Part shown: positions 16,179 to 24,431 of the stretch, one piece after another
How the letters are laid out: every line of letters starts with the position of its first letter
Numbering within the stretch: the first letter of the stretch is position 1
DNA from: JACCQS01 sp050999295
GTDB lineage: Bacteria > Actinomycetota > Actinomycetes > Mycobacteriales > Geodermatophilaceae
NCBI GenBank assembly: GCA_050999295.1
Contig: JBPCPI010000101.1
Span: forward strand, 1 to 33,120
Direction: 5' to 3'
Length of the DNA stretch: 33,120 bases
Notes under the pieces: model-generated
Database searches by the model: none
Told to the model about the DNA's origin: nothing
The model's input: the letters and a program-made list of their open reading frames with translations, nothing else
Made by a program: the position numbers and the translations under genes

Positions 16179-17336
16179 TCAGGCCGTGTGCACTGTGCCA
16201 AACCGGCCCTGCCTCACCGGTGCGGCGCCCGACGGCGGATCCATAGGGTCGTGGTCCATAGGGTCCTGGTCCATAGGGTCGTGGTCCATAGGGTCGTTGT
16301 TCGTCCCGATTAGTCGGAACTGGTCGACCGCCAGTCCCCGTAGCGGCGTCGTGATCTCCTCGGGACCTGGCAACGGAGTGTCGTTCACGCCTAGTTCACT
16401 GAACCGCCGTGCCGAGACCAGCACACTGCGCTCGTAGGACCCGACGGTGTCGTTGTATCGTCCGACGGCGCTGCCCAGCGCAGTGCCGAGCTTGCCGAGA
16501 TGCTCGGAGAACCGGACCAGCCGGCCGTGCAACATGCGCCCCAACTCCAGCACCTCGGCGGTGTTGGCGGCGAGCGTGTCCTGCCGCCAGGTATGGGCCA
16601 CCGTGCGCAACAGGGCCAGCAGTGTTGCCGGCGTGGCGATGACCACATCGCGGGTGAAGCCGTACTCCAGCAGCCCGGGCGCGGTCTCCAGCGCTGCCGC
16701 CAAGAACGCATCCGAGGGCAGGAACAGCACGACGAACTCCGGCGTCCCAGGCACGTGGCTGAGGTAATCGCGGCTGGCGAGGTTGTCGATATGCTGGCGC
16801 AGCTGTCGCGCATGGGCGGTCATCCCGAGCTGGCGTCCGGATTCGTCGGCTGCATGGACTGCATCCATGAAGGCAGCGAGCGGGACCTTGGCGTCCACGA
16901 TGATCTGCCGGCCGGCCGTGAGCTGGATCAGCATGTCCGGCCGGTGCCGACCCTCGGAGTCGGTGAACCGGGGTTGCTCGACGAAGTCGCAGTGCGCAAG
17001 CATGCCGGACAACTCCACGACGCGGCGCAGTTGCATCTCGCCCCACTGGCCTCGTACGTGCGGGGCGCGCAGAGCCGTCACCAATGCGGCCGTCTCTGTC
17101 CGCAGCGCCTGCGAGGTCTCACCCATCTGCAGCACCTGGGTGCGCAACTCGCCGTGTGCCTGCGCGCGGTCGCGATCGAGTGCGATCAAGTGGTCGTGCA
17201 GCTGGTCCAGAGCCTGTGCGGTGTCCTCACCGGACCACGCCGGGTCCCCCCCGCCACGCCGCTGCAGGGCCCATGTCAGGGTCGCTGCCAGCGCAGCTCC
17301 GACCAGCAGGCCGAGCAACGCTACGGTGATGTCCAT
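16179..17336 (-). CDS. rmuC: DNA recombination protein RmuC
   Basis: RmuC proteins are membrane-anchored, nuclease-fold proteins that limit recombination at inverted repeats in E. coli. The 385-residue protein has an N-terminal transmembrane helix (ITVALLGLLVGAALAATL), a coiled-coil segment (about 45-100), then the core domain with VRGQWGEMQLRRVVE, RPDMLIQL, IIVDAKVPL, YLSHVPGTPEFVVLFLP and VVIATPATLLALLR. The C-terminus ends in DPMDH/DPMDQ pentads encoded by four 15-bp tandem repeats (16241-16300), outside the family domain. Start ATG 17336, with GGGAGG about 9 nt upstream; ATG 17366 is an alternative. Confidence 0.92.
   Translation of the reverse strand: MDITVALLGLLVGAALAATLTWALQRRGGGDPAWSGEDTAQALDQLHDHLIALDRDRAQAHGELRTQVLQMGETSQALRTETAALVTALRAPHVRGQWGEMQLRRVVELSGMLAHCDFVEQPRFTDSEGRHRPDMLIQLTAGRQIIVDAKVPLAAFMDAVHAADESGRQLGMTAHARQLRQHIDNLASRDYLSHVPGTPEFVVLFLPSDAFLAAALETAPGLLEYGFTRDVVIATPATLLALLRTVAHTWRQDTLAANTAEVLELGRMLHGRLVRFSEHLGKLGTALGSAVGRYNDTVGSYERSVLVSARRFSELGVNDTPLPGPEEITTPLRGLAVDQFRLIGTNNDPMDHDPMDQDPMDHDPMDPPSGAAPVRQGRFGTVHTA
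16241..16300 (-). repeat. 15-bp tandem repeat, four copies, in rmuC 3' end
   Basis: Four consecutive units of CCATAGGGTCGTGGT (plus-strand reading), nearly identical (units at 16241, 16256, 16271, 16286; single-base differences). In rmuC they encode the pentapeptide DPMD(H/Q). Unit length is a multiple of three, so copy-number change would keep the frame. Confidence 0.9.
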
Positions 17337-17456
17337 GTCGAGGAGCCTCCCCGACACGTCCGACATTTCTCGTCATCACCACACCGCTGAGCGCCGCTTC
17401 GCTATCCAACCGTCACTTTCAGCCCGGCCAAAGCGGAGGTTGGGTAGTGAACCGGT

Positions 17457-17957
17457 TCAGGCGGCCGCTTGTGCTTCGTGGTCCAGCAGCCAGCCCTTGG
17501 GGTACAGCCCGTACCGGAAGTGCTGCAGTGAGCCGGTGGCCGAGATCACCCGATGGCACGGGACGAACAGTGCTGCGGCATTGCGCGAACACGCGCTGGC
17601 CGCGGCGCGTACGGCCAGGGGGCGGCCACAAATCGCGGCGAACGCGCCGTACGTCATCGTCGTACCGGCCGGCACGTCTCGCAACACATCCCACGCGTGG
17701 GTGATGAACGGCCCACTCCACTGTCGTACCGGAATGTCGTCAATGGCGTTCAGGTCACCGTCCAGATACGACCGTACGGCGAGACTGACGGGGCCGAGAT
17801 CCTCGCGGGGCTGAATTTCCTGCGGCCGTAGTCTCGGGGCGATCACGGCCACGAGCGACTCCAGATCGGTCGTCCATCCGCTGGCGTAGACCGTGCCCTG
17901 TTCGGCCAGAACGGTGAAATCCCCGACCGGTGTGTCGGTTGTCCAACTGTGCATCAT
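17457..17957 (-). CDS. ogt: methylated-DNA-[protein]-cysteine S-methyltransferase
   Basis: Repairs O6-alkylguanine by transferring the alkyl group to its own cysteine. The 166-residue protein has the family's N-terminal fold and the active-site motif PCHRV (133-137, Cys134), preceded by TTMTYGAFAA with the helix-turn-helix and by RAAASACSRN with the Arg finger and Asn. The usual NP-x3-x3-PCHRV spacer reads NAAALFVPCHRV, a mild variation. Start ATG 17957 has AGGAG 6 nt upstream and overlaps the stop of the Ada-AlkA gene (ATGA), so the two are one alkylation-repair operon. Confidence 0.94.
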   Translation of the reverse strand: MMHSWTTDTPVGDFTVLAEQGTVYASGWTTDLESLVAVIAPRLRPQEIQPREDLGPVSLAVRSYLDGDLNAIDDIPVRQWSGPFITHAWDVLRDVPAGTTMTYGAFAAICGRPLAVRAAASACSRNAAALFVPCHRVISATGSLQHFRYGLYPKGWLLDHEAQAAA

Positions 17958-19588
17958 GCGCTTCTCCTGACCTTCGTCGATCGGGTGCTGCCGTTGCGGG
18001 CCGCAACTTCGGCGGGGCGATCGCCAAGTGAGCGCGCCCCCTCTTGGCGGTTTTGGCCAAAATCGCCAGGGTTTGCCGGGCGGACATCGCGGTTTGCCAT
18101 GTGGTGCACCCAGAGGTGCATGACGGCATAGGAACGCCACGGCCGCCAAGTGGTGGCCCGGTCGTTGGCCGCCCGCTCGGTGACCGATGGGGCCGGCTGC
18201 GGGTGCAATCCGGATCGCTCTCCCGCGTCTGGAGACAGGTCGTCCAATGCCCGGCGCAAGATCAGGTCACCGCCGAGGAACACGTCGGGGTCCGCCAAGC
18301 CACGCATGGCTATGTAGGAGGCCGTCCATGGCCCGATTCCGGGTATCTGCTGCAGGCCCTCGACTGCGGCCCGCCGATCCACCCCGATATCCAAGGACAC
18401 GCCGCCATCGGCGAGAGCGCGGGCCAGTCCATGCAGGGTCCGCTGACGAGCGTTCGTCATGCCGAGGCCGGACAGATCGGCCTCCGCGATCGCCTCCGGT
18501 CCCGGGAAGGCATGCGTCAGGCTGCCGTCGGGATGGTCCAGCGGTGTCCCGAGCGCCGCGACGAGGCGCGAGATCAGGGTCGTGGCCCCAGCCACGGAGA
18601 CTTGCTGACCGATCACCGTGCGGATGGCCAGCTCGGCAGCGTCCGCGGCACCCGGTACGCGCAGGCCCGGGCGCCGCGCGATCAGCGGGCCGAGCATGGG
18701 ATCGGCGCGCAGCGCCTCGTAGACCGCGACCGGATCGCTGTCCGCATCGAGAATTCGGCGACAGCCGGCAACCGCAGACGGCAGGTCCCGGACGTCAGCC
18801 AGACGCAGCACGCACTGCGTGAACCTGTCCTGCGGCATCAGCTCCACGATGGCCGGGCCGTGCGCAAGCACGAGCACCCGCCGGTAGGTACCGCCGGTGA
18901 CCTCCTCGATCTCCGGCACCTGATGTCCGGCGAAGAAGGCGAGCAGCGCGGCTCGATCGTACGGTGCGCGATGGGCCAGCCGGACGCTGATCACGCCCGG
19001 AGCGGCCGGGGCGGTGCGACAGTGCGCGCGCAGGTCTCCAGGGGTACGGGCGAAGACCTCGCGCACCGTGTCGTTGAACTGACGGATACTGCGGAACCCG
19101 GCCGCGAACGCGATGTCGGCGAAGGACATGCCGGTCGTCTCGATCAGCACCCGCGCGGTCTGAGCGCGTTGAGCGCGGGCCAGCGCCAGCGGTCCCACGC
19201 CGAGCTCGGCGACCAGCAGCCGGTGCAGCTGCCGCTCGGAATACCCGAGAGCGGCGGCCAGTCCAGGAACGCCAAGTCGATCGACCGCCCCGTCAGCGAT
19301 CAGCCGCATCGCTCGCCCGACGACGTCGACGCGCACGTTCCACTCAGCCGAACCCGGCGCTGCGTCGGGTCGGCAGCGCCGGCAGGCCCGAAGACCAGCA
19401 GCCTGCGCCGCAGCCGCTACCGGATAATAGGAAACGTTGTGCGGCAAGGGGGTACGGGCCGGGCAGCTGGGGCGGCAATAGATCCCCGTGGTGTGCACGC
19501 CAACGAAGAACCATCCGTCGAAGCGAGCGTCGCGGCTGCTGACAGCGCGGTAGCAGCGTTCCGGGTCGAGTCGTCCGTCGGTGAGCAC
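17954..19588 (-). CDS. Ada-AlkA fusion: methylphosphotriester-sensing regulator with 3-methyladenine DNA glycosylase
   Basis: A 544-residue, three-part protein. Residues 1-80 are the Ada zinc domain with Cys38, Cys42, Cys69 and Cys72 (YCRPSCPAR, CRRCRPD); Cys38 is the methyl acceptor in E. coli Ada. Residues 84-190 form an AraC-type double helix-turn-helix (LAAALGYSERQLHRLL, IAFAAGFRSIRQFN). Residues 198-493 are an AlkA-like glycosylase with RTVIGQQVSVAGA, helix-hairpin-helix IPGIGPWTASY (415-425) and catalytic Asp441 in GGDLILRRAL. The protein should both sense methylation and excise alkylated bases. Family members normally end near RSYAVMHLW; here ~51 more basic residues follow, encoded across a palindrome (18045-18068). 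Start GTG 19588 with CATAGT 7 nt upstream and no ribosome site. Confidence 0.94.
   Translation of the reverse strand: MLTDGRLDPERCYRAVSSRDARFDGWFFVGVHTTGIYCRPSCPARTPLPHNVSYYPVAAAAQAAGLRACRRCRPDAAPGSAEWNVRVDVVGRAMRLIADGAVDRLGVPGLAAALGYSERQLHRLLVAELGVGPLALARAQRAQTARVLIETTGMSFADIAFAAGFRSIRQFNDTVREVFARTPGDLRAHCRTAPAAPGVISVRLAHRAPYDRAALLAFFAGHQVPEIEEVTGGTYRRVLVLAHGPAIVELMPQDRFTQCVLRLADVRDLPSAVAGCRRILDADSDPVAVYEALRADPMLGPLIARRPGLRVPGAADAAELAIRTVIGQQVSVAGATTLISRLVAALGTPLDHPDGSLTHAFPGPEAIAEADLSGLGMTNARQRTLHGLARALADGGVSLDIGVDRRAAVEGLQQIPGIGPWTASYIAMRGLADPDVFLGGDLILRRALDDLSPDAGERSGLHPQPAPSVTERAANDRATTWRPWRSYAVMHLWVHHMANRDVRPANPGDFGQNRQEGARSLGDRPAEVAARNGSTRSTKVRRSA
18045..18068. repeat. 24-bp palindrome within the 3' end of the Ada-AlkA gene
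   Basis: TGGCG-G-TTTTGG directly abuts CCAAAA-T-CGCCA: 12-bp arms with a single G-T mismatch and no loop. It lies in the part of the gene coding for the C-terminal tail that the family normally lacks. It looks like an inserted REP-type palindrome rather than coding-driven sequence. Confidence 0.6.
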
Positions 19589-19595
19589 GACGTCG

Positions 19596-19601
19596 ACTAT
19601 G
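19596..19601 (-). promoter_or_regulatory. -10-like hexamer of the Ada-AlkA gene
   Basis: CATAGT on the minus strand ends 7 nt before the GTG at 19588. No ribosome site is present between them, fitting a leaderless transcript. No clear -35 was found, as expected if activation depends on a regulator such as Ada itself (inference). Confidence 0.35.
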
Positions 19602-19746
19602 CCATCCGGACGGCTGTACTACTGGCGGGAATCGGACGTGGCGGTGTGTGAGGCGCACCGGCACGGTCAGGGGCGAGTGCAGGCGTCCCTGACGCGAACC
19701 TATTGGCACAAGGACGCCTTGACTCATCGTCGCGACGCGACCGCCG

Positions 19747-19752
19747 TACCCT
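19747..19752 (+). promoter_or_regulatory. -10-like hexamer of ychF
   Basis: TACCCT (TANNNT) ends 8 nt before the GTG start of ychF at 19761; no ribosome site is present. This suggests a leaderless message. A good -35 at standard spacing was not found. Confidence 0.4.
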
Positions 19753-19760
19753 GGCGCCTC

Positions 19761-20834
<1,074 letters not shown>

Positions 20835-21014
20835 GCACATTTCCGTACGGGCTACCGCCTTACCTGACCCGCGTCTAGCTCAGATCGAAGTCGAGCTGCG
20901 CGCCCACCAGCAATGATCGGATCGATGTATGGGCATGGTCCCTCCTGGCCCGGTGCTGGACTCCTCAGGAAAAGGATGCCGCTGTACCGTTTCGGGCACA
21001 CACGAGGAGGACTA

Positions 21015-21317
21015 GTGGGACTGTTCGGACGCAAGAAGAAGGGCGGCGGGCCGGGTGGGGGTGCCGGCGCTCACCTGCTGCAGTTCGCGAAGGCGCGGCA
21101 AGGAGTCGAGGCGTACGTGGAAGAGATGACGGCGGGCGGCGCCACTGTCACCCTCGTCGCCTCCGACGGCGAATGGACCCGTCGAAACGTCCCGAATTCG
21201 CAGGTGGTACGCAAGTTCGGGACCCAACTGGGCATCACGGTGCACGACGCCGGCACCGACGGCTACCCGGACAACATGCGCGAGAAGAGCGTCGAGGACG
21301 TCGCCCGTCCCACCTGA
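21015..21317 (+). CDS. small basic protein of unknown function
   Basis: A 100-residue protein starting at GTG 21015 with a strong GAGGAGG ribosome site (21004-21010) 4 nt upstream. It begins with a Lys/Gly-rich segment (GLFGRKKKGGGPGGGAG, then AHLLQFAKARQGVEAYVEE). It continues with a beta-rich part (ATVTLVASDGEW, RKFGTQLGITVHDAG) and ends in a polar tail. No family was recognised. A TACCGT hexamer at 20985-20990 could be its -10. The 180-nt space upstream (20835-21014) holds nothing else that I can identify. Confidence 0.65.
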   Translation: MGLFGRKKKGGGPGGGAGAHLLQFAKARQGVEAYVEEMTAGGATVTLVASDGEWTRRNVPNSQVVRKFGTQLGITVHDAGTDGYPDNMREKSVEDVARPT

Positions 21318-21340
21318 GCGACGGCAGCAACCTCGTCACA

Positions 21341-21412
21341 GTTGATCATCGGACTATCGGCAGTTTTCGGGCCCGTTGACCCCGGAAACCCCCAGGAGTT
21401 CCGATGATCAAC
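21341..21412 (+). promoter_or_regulatory. 13-bp inverted repeat in the cysDN leader, covering the upstream-ORF start
   Basis: GTTGATCATCGGA (21341-21353) and TCCGATGATCAAC (21400-21412) are perfect inverted copies 46 nt apart. Paired in RNA, the right arm would bury the ATG (21404-21406) of the 31-codon upstream ORF and sit against its AGGAG (21394-21398). Between the arms a smaller bulged stem TTTC-GGG/CCC-g-GAAA (21365-21371 with 21381-21388) can form. It may be a regulatory RNA fold, or two half-sites for a DNA-binding protein; the transcription start is not determined. Confidence 0.5.
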
Positions 21413-21499
21413 ATCGACCCGGCGTACGCACATCAGAGCCCGGCCATACGGACGGTAAAGTCAGCGGTTCTGGCCACCCTGCAGCATGGAGATCCCTAG
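21404..21499 (+). CDS. 31-codon upstream ORF abutting cysD
   Basis: ATG 21404 has AGGAG five nt upstream and opens a 31-codon frame (begins MINIDPAYAHQSP, ends LQHGDP) closed by TAG at 21497-21499. The cysD GTG follows at once (21500), in the same frame, so only one stop codon separates them. The peptide has no cysteine or methionine run that would suggest classical amino-acid attenuation. cysD also has its own GGAG at 21488-21491. The arrangement suggests translational coupling of cysD to this leader ORF. Confidence 0.45.
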   Translation: MINIDPAYAHQSPAIRTVKSAVLATLQHGDP

Positions 21500-22414
21500 G
21501 TGACCGCGCCGACGTACCAGCTGACCCACCTGGCCGCCCTCGAGGCGGAATCCCTGCACATCTTCCGTGAGGTCGCCGCCGAGTTCGAACGACCGGTGCT
21601 CCTGTTCTCCGGCGGCAAGGACTCCGCGGTGATGCTGTGGCTGGCGCTGCGGGCATTTGCGCCGGCGCCGATCCCGTTCCCGGTCATGCACGTCGACACC
21701 GGGCACAACTTCCCCGAGGTCATGTCCTACCGCGACCGGATCGTGGTTGAGACCGGCATCCGGCTCGAAGTCGCCAGCGTCCAGGCCGCGATCGACTCCG
21801 GGCGGATCATTGAGAATCCCGACATCGATCCCGACCGCAACCAGCTGCAGATCATCCCCCTACTCGATGCCATCACCGAGCATCGTTTCGATGCGGTCTT
21901 CGGCGGCGCACGGCGCGACGAGGAACGGGCCCGGGCGAAGGAGCGGGTGTTCTCCTTCCGTGACGAGTTCGGCCAGTGGGACCCCAAGAACCAACGTCCG
22001 GAGCTGTGGTCGATCTACAACGGCCGTCATCACAAGGGCGAGCACATCCGGGTCTTTCCGCTGTCGAACTGGACCGAATCCGACGTCTGGCACTACATCC
22101 GTGACGCCGAGGTGCCGATTCCGAGCATCTACTACGCGCACGAACGCGACGTCTTCCAGCGGGACGGCATGCTGCTGGCAGCGGGTTTGTGGACCACGCC
22201 ACGTGAGGACGAGGTCGTCGAGCGGCGCTCGGTGCGCTACCGCACGATCGGCGACGCGACCTGCACAGGCGCGGTGGCCTCGTCGGCAGCCAGCATCGCC
22301 GACGTGATCGACGAGGTCGACGCCACTCGGATCACCGAGCGCGGGGCGACCCGAGCGGATGATCGGGCGAGCGAGGCGGCGATGGAAGACCGGAAACGGG
22401 ATGGGTACTTCTAA
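21500..22414 (+). CDS. cysD: sulfate adenylyltransferase subunit 2
   Basis: The catalytic half of ATP sulfurylase, forming adenylyl sulfate (APS) from sulfate and ATP. The 304-residue protein has the PP-loop SGGKDS at 37-42 in RPVLLFSGGKDSAVML, then HVDTGHNFPEV, FGGARRDEERARAKER and the C-terminal RYRTIGDATCTGAV, ending in KRDGYF, all hallmarks of CysD. Start GTG 21500 with GGAG 8 nt upstream. Its TAA overlaps the cysN start (TAATG), so they are translated together. Upstream is a structured leader with a small ORF. Confidence 0.96.
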   Translation: MTAPTYQLTHLAALEAESLHIFREVAAEFERPVLLFSGGKDSAVMLWLALRAFAPAPIPFPVMHVDTGHNFPEVMSYRDRIVVETGIRLEVASVQAAIDSGRIIENPDIDPDRNQLQIIPLLDAITEHRFDAVFGGARRDEERARAKERVFSFRDEFGQWDPKNQRPELWSIYNGRHHKGEHIRVFPLSNWTESDVWHYIRDAEVPIPSIYYAHERDVFQRDGMLLAAGLWTTPREDEVVERRSVRYRTIGDATCTGAVASSAASIADVIDEVDATRITERGATRADDRASEAAMEDRKRDGYF

Positions 22415-23667
22415 TGGATCTGCTGCGATTGGCTACCGCCGGTTCGGTCGACGACGGAAAGTCGACCCTGATCGGGCGGCTGCTTTACGACAGCAAGTCG
22501 ATCTTCACCGACCAGCTCGCCCACGTCGAGGACGTCAGCCGGCGGCGGGGTCTGGGCCAGGCCGATCTGGCGCTGCTGACCGACGGCCTTCGTGCCGAGC
22601 GGGAGCAGGGCATCACGATCGACGTCGCCTACCGATACTTCTCGACCCCCCGGCGCCGGTTCGTGCTTGCCGACACCCCCGGCCACCCGCAGTACACGCG
22701 CAACATGGTCACCGGAGCATCGACGGCCAACCTCGCCCTCGTCCTGGTCGATGCCCGCAACGGCGTTCTCGAACAGACCCGCCGGCACGCCTTCCTCGCG
22801 ACCCTGCTGCGCGTCCCGCACATTGTGCTGTGCGTGAACAAGATGGATCTCGTGGACCATTCCCAGGAGAGATTCATCGAGATTCGCGACGAGTTCGCTG
22901 CCTTCGCAGCCAAGCTCGACGTCGGTGACCTCTCGTTCATCCCGGTCTCTGCTCTCAACGGCGACAACATCGTCAGCCGGTCGGTCTCCATGCCGTGGTA
23001 CGAGGGTCCCTCGCTGCTGCACCACCTCGAAGAGGTGCACATCGCCTCGGACCGCAACCTCGTTGACGTACGGTTCCCGGTCCAGTACGTCATCCGGCCG
23101 CGTGACGACAAGCACCACGACTACCGGGGGTACGCCGGTCAGGTCGCTGGCGGCGTCTTGGCGGTGGGGGACACCATCGAGGTGCTGCCGTCCGGCATGC
23201 AGTCCACGATCGCGCACATTGACACCCCGGACGGCCCCGTCGATGAGGCGTTCACGCCGATGTCCGTCGTGATCCGACTAGCCGACAACATTGATGTCTC
23301 TCGAGGCGACCTGATCTGTCGGCCACAGAACCAGCCGGTCATGAGCCAAACCGTCGAAGCGGTGGTGTGTTGGATGAGTGGTATGCCGAGACTCCAAACA
23401 GGTGGCCGCTACCTGCTCAAGCACACCCACCGCTGGTCCAAGGCGATCGTCCGCGACCTGAAGTACCGGATCGACATCAACACCATGCACCGGGAAGAGG
23501 GCGTGCAGGCCTTGGGGCTCAACGACATCGGTCGAGTCACACTGCGACTGGCGCAACCGATCTTCGCCGACGAGTACCGGCGCAACCGTACGACCGGCAG
23601 CTTTATCCTCGTCGACGAGGCAACCAACAACACCGTCGGCGCCGGAATCATCACCAACGCAAGCTAG
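22414..23667 (+). CDS. cysN: sulfate adenylyltransferase subunit 1 (GTPase)
   Basis: An EF-Tu-like GTPase that drives APS synthesis by CysD. The 417-residue protein has G1 GSVDDGKST (10-18), the switch region EREQGITIDVAYRYF, G3 DTPGH, and G4 NKMD. Two beta-barrel domains follow (RFPVQYVIRP, YAGQVAGGVL; then QTVEAVVCWM and the C-terminal RNRTTGSFILVDEATNNTV). It stops after the second barrel, with no fused APS-kinase domain; a separate cysC lies at 24432-24986 on the other strand. Start ATG overlaps the cysD stop by one base. Confidence 0.96.
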   Translation: MDLLRLATAGSVDDGKSTLIGRLLYDSKSIFTDQLAHVEDVSRRRGLGQADLALLTDGLRAEREQGITIDVAYRYFSTPRRRFVLADTPGHPQYTRNMVTGASTANLALVLVDARNGVLEQTRRHAFLATLLRVPHIVLCVNKMDLVDHSQERFIEIRDEFAAFAAKLDVGDLSFIPVSALNGDNIVSRSVSMPWYEGPSLLHHLEEVHIASDRNLVDVRFPVQYVIRPRDDKHHDYRGYAGQVAGGVLAVGDTIEVLPSGMQSTIAHIDTPDGPVDEAFTPMSVVIRLADNIDVSRGDLICRPQNQPVMSQTVEAVVCWMSGMPRLQTGGRYLLKHTHRWSKAIVRDLKYRIDINTMHREEGVQALGLNDIGRVTLRLAQPIFADEYRRNRTTGSFILVDEATNNTVGAGIITNAS

Positions 23668-23682
23668 AGCTGCACCGCTGGG

Positions 23683-24111
23683 TCAATCCAGAGGGCGCCG
23701 CCAGCGCAGACCAGGGAAGCGGGCGAAGCCCCGATCATCGGTGACCCACTCACAGCCTGACTCGATGGCTAGTGCGGCCAGGTAGGCGTCGGCCACGTCA
23801 TTCCCGCGTACGGGGGTGCGCAGGCACAGGTCGGTGAATATCTGGAAGTGTCGCGCGCCCGGTTGGATTCGATGACAGTTCTCCCGGGAAAGGAACCGAT
23901 GAACGATGTCGACGGCTTGGTCGATCGGTGTCGACTCGGCGTACACCCTCGGGTCAGTCATTGTTCGGACGAATGCACTGCACACGAGTTCGCTCATTCC
24001 GAAAGACGCCGGACCGTTCACCACGCCCTCGAAGAACGACTTGTAGCGTTCGTAGTTCCTCGCGCTTTCCTGGTGCGCGTTGATCAGGACGTTGACGTCA
24101 AAGAGCAGCAT
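23683..24111 (-). CDS. PIN-domain toxin (VapC-like)
   Basis: A 142-residue PIN ribonuclease, the toxin of VapBC-type pairs, which cleaves RNA with Mg2+ or Mn2+. Acidic residues of the active site are visible: Asp5 in LLFDVNVLINAH, Glu in GMSELVCSAFVR, Asp in VRGNDVADAYLAAL and the Asp pair in WVTDDRGF. TPRVYAES-like DPRVYAEST matches the subfamily with TA-associated PIN domains of mycobacteria. Start ATG 24111 lies inside the 3' end of the antitoxin gene (14-nt overlap), the normal VapB-VapC order. The 3' end is 15 nt from the cysN stop, convergent. Confidence 0.9.
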   Translation of the reverse strand: MLLFDVNVLINAHQESARNYERYKSFFEGVVNGPASFGMSELVCSAFVRTMTDPRVYAESTPIDQAVDIVHRFLSRENCHRIQPGARHFQIFTDLCLRTPVRGNDVADAYLAALAIESGCEWVTDDRGFARFPGLRWRRPLD

Positions 24112-24397
24112 CGGTGCCGCTCGAAAGCGCCCGACCCTGCGGTCGGTACTTCTCGATGTCGTCCTGCTCGAAGATCTGCTTATAGAAAACGGGATCGTTC
24201 GGATCCAAACCAGGCTGTAGATCGCTGCGGACCATCGGCCGCACCCTGTAGGGCTCACTCCGCTCCTGGGCTGAACTGCTTGAAAGCAGGCAGCGGAGGG
24301 CGTCCTCGATCACGCTGGTCAACGTCCGATCCTCCGCGGCGGCGCGCTGCTTGGCCTGCCGGACCAGGTCATCGTTGAGGTTCAATGTGGTACGCAT
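24098..24397 (-). CDS. ribbon-helix-helix antitoxin (VapB-like)
   Basis: A 99-residue partner of the downstream PIN toxin. The N-terminus MRTTLNLNDDLVRQAK is a ribbon-helix-helix DNA-binding start, continuing AAAEDRTLTSVIEDALR. The C-terminal part (QPGLDPNDPVFYKQIFEQDDI) is the acidic, flexible segment that would wrap the toxin. Start ATG 24397 has no ribosome site; TATGCT (24405-24410 complement) lies 7 nt upstream, so the message is probably leaderless. Autoregulation through nearby palindromic motifs is likely. Confidence 0.88.
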   Translation of the reverse strand: MRTTLNLNDDLVRQAKQRAAAEDRTLTSVIEDALRCLLSSSSAQERSEPYRVRPMVRSDLQPGLDPNDPVFYKQIFEQDDIEKYRPQGRALSSGTDAAL

Positions 24398-24404
24398 GCA
24401 GATC

Positions 24405-24431
24405 AGCATACGATGGCATGCAGACATCTGC
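24405..24431 (-). promoter_or_regulatory. promoter/operator of the VapBC-like pair
   Basis: On the minus strand, TATGCT (complement of 24405-24410) is followed by 7 nt and the antitoxin ATG. Upstream lies the palindrome GCAGAtgTCTGC (24420-24431), and an octamer CTGCATGC occurs twice in direct orientation around the -10. These are plausible autoregulatory binding sites. Confidence 0.45.

Noticed and set aside
16241..16300. Possible CRISPR-like array
   Set aside because: Units are 15 bp, contiguous without spacers and inside the rmuC frame; a coding tandem repeat.
18044..19651. 535-codon plus-strand ORF
   Set aside because: Antisense to the clearly identified Ada-AlkA gene; a by-product of high GC content with few stops on the opposite strand.
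21376..21570. 64-codon plus-strand ORF overlapping the cysD start
   Set aside because: Out of frame with cysD and the leader ORF, begins at a TTG without ribosome site, and is Arg/Pro-rich shadow.
22414..23667. CysNC fusion
   Set aside because: The protein ends after the second beta-barrel domain and a complete cysC is found separately at 24432-24986.
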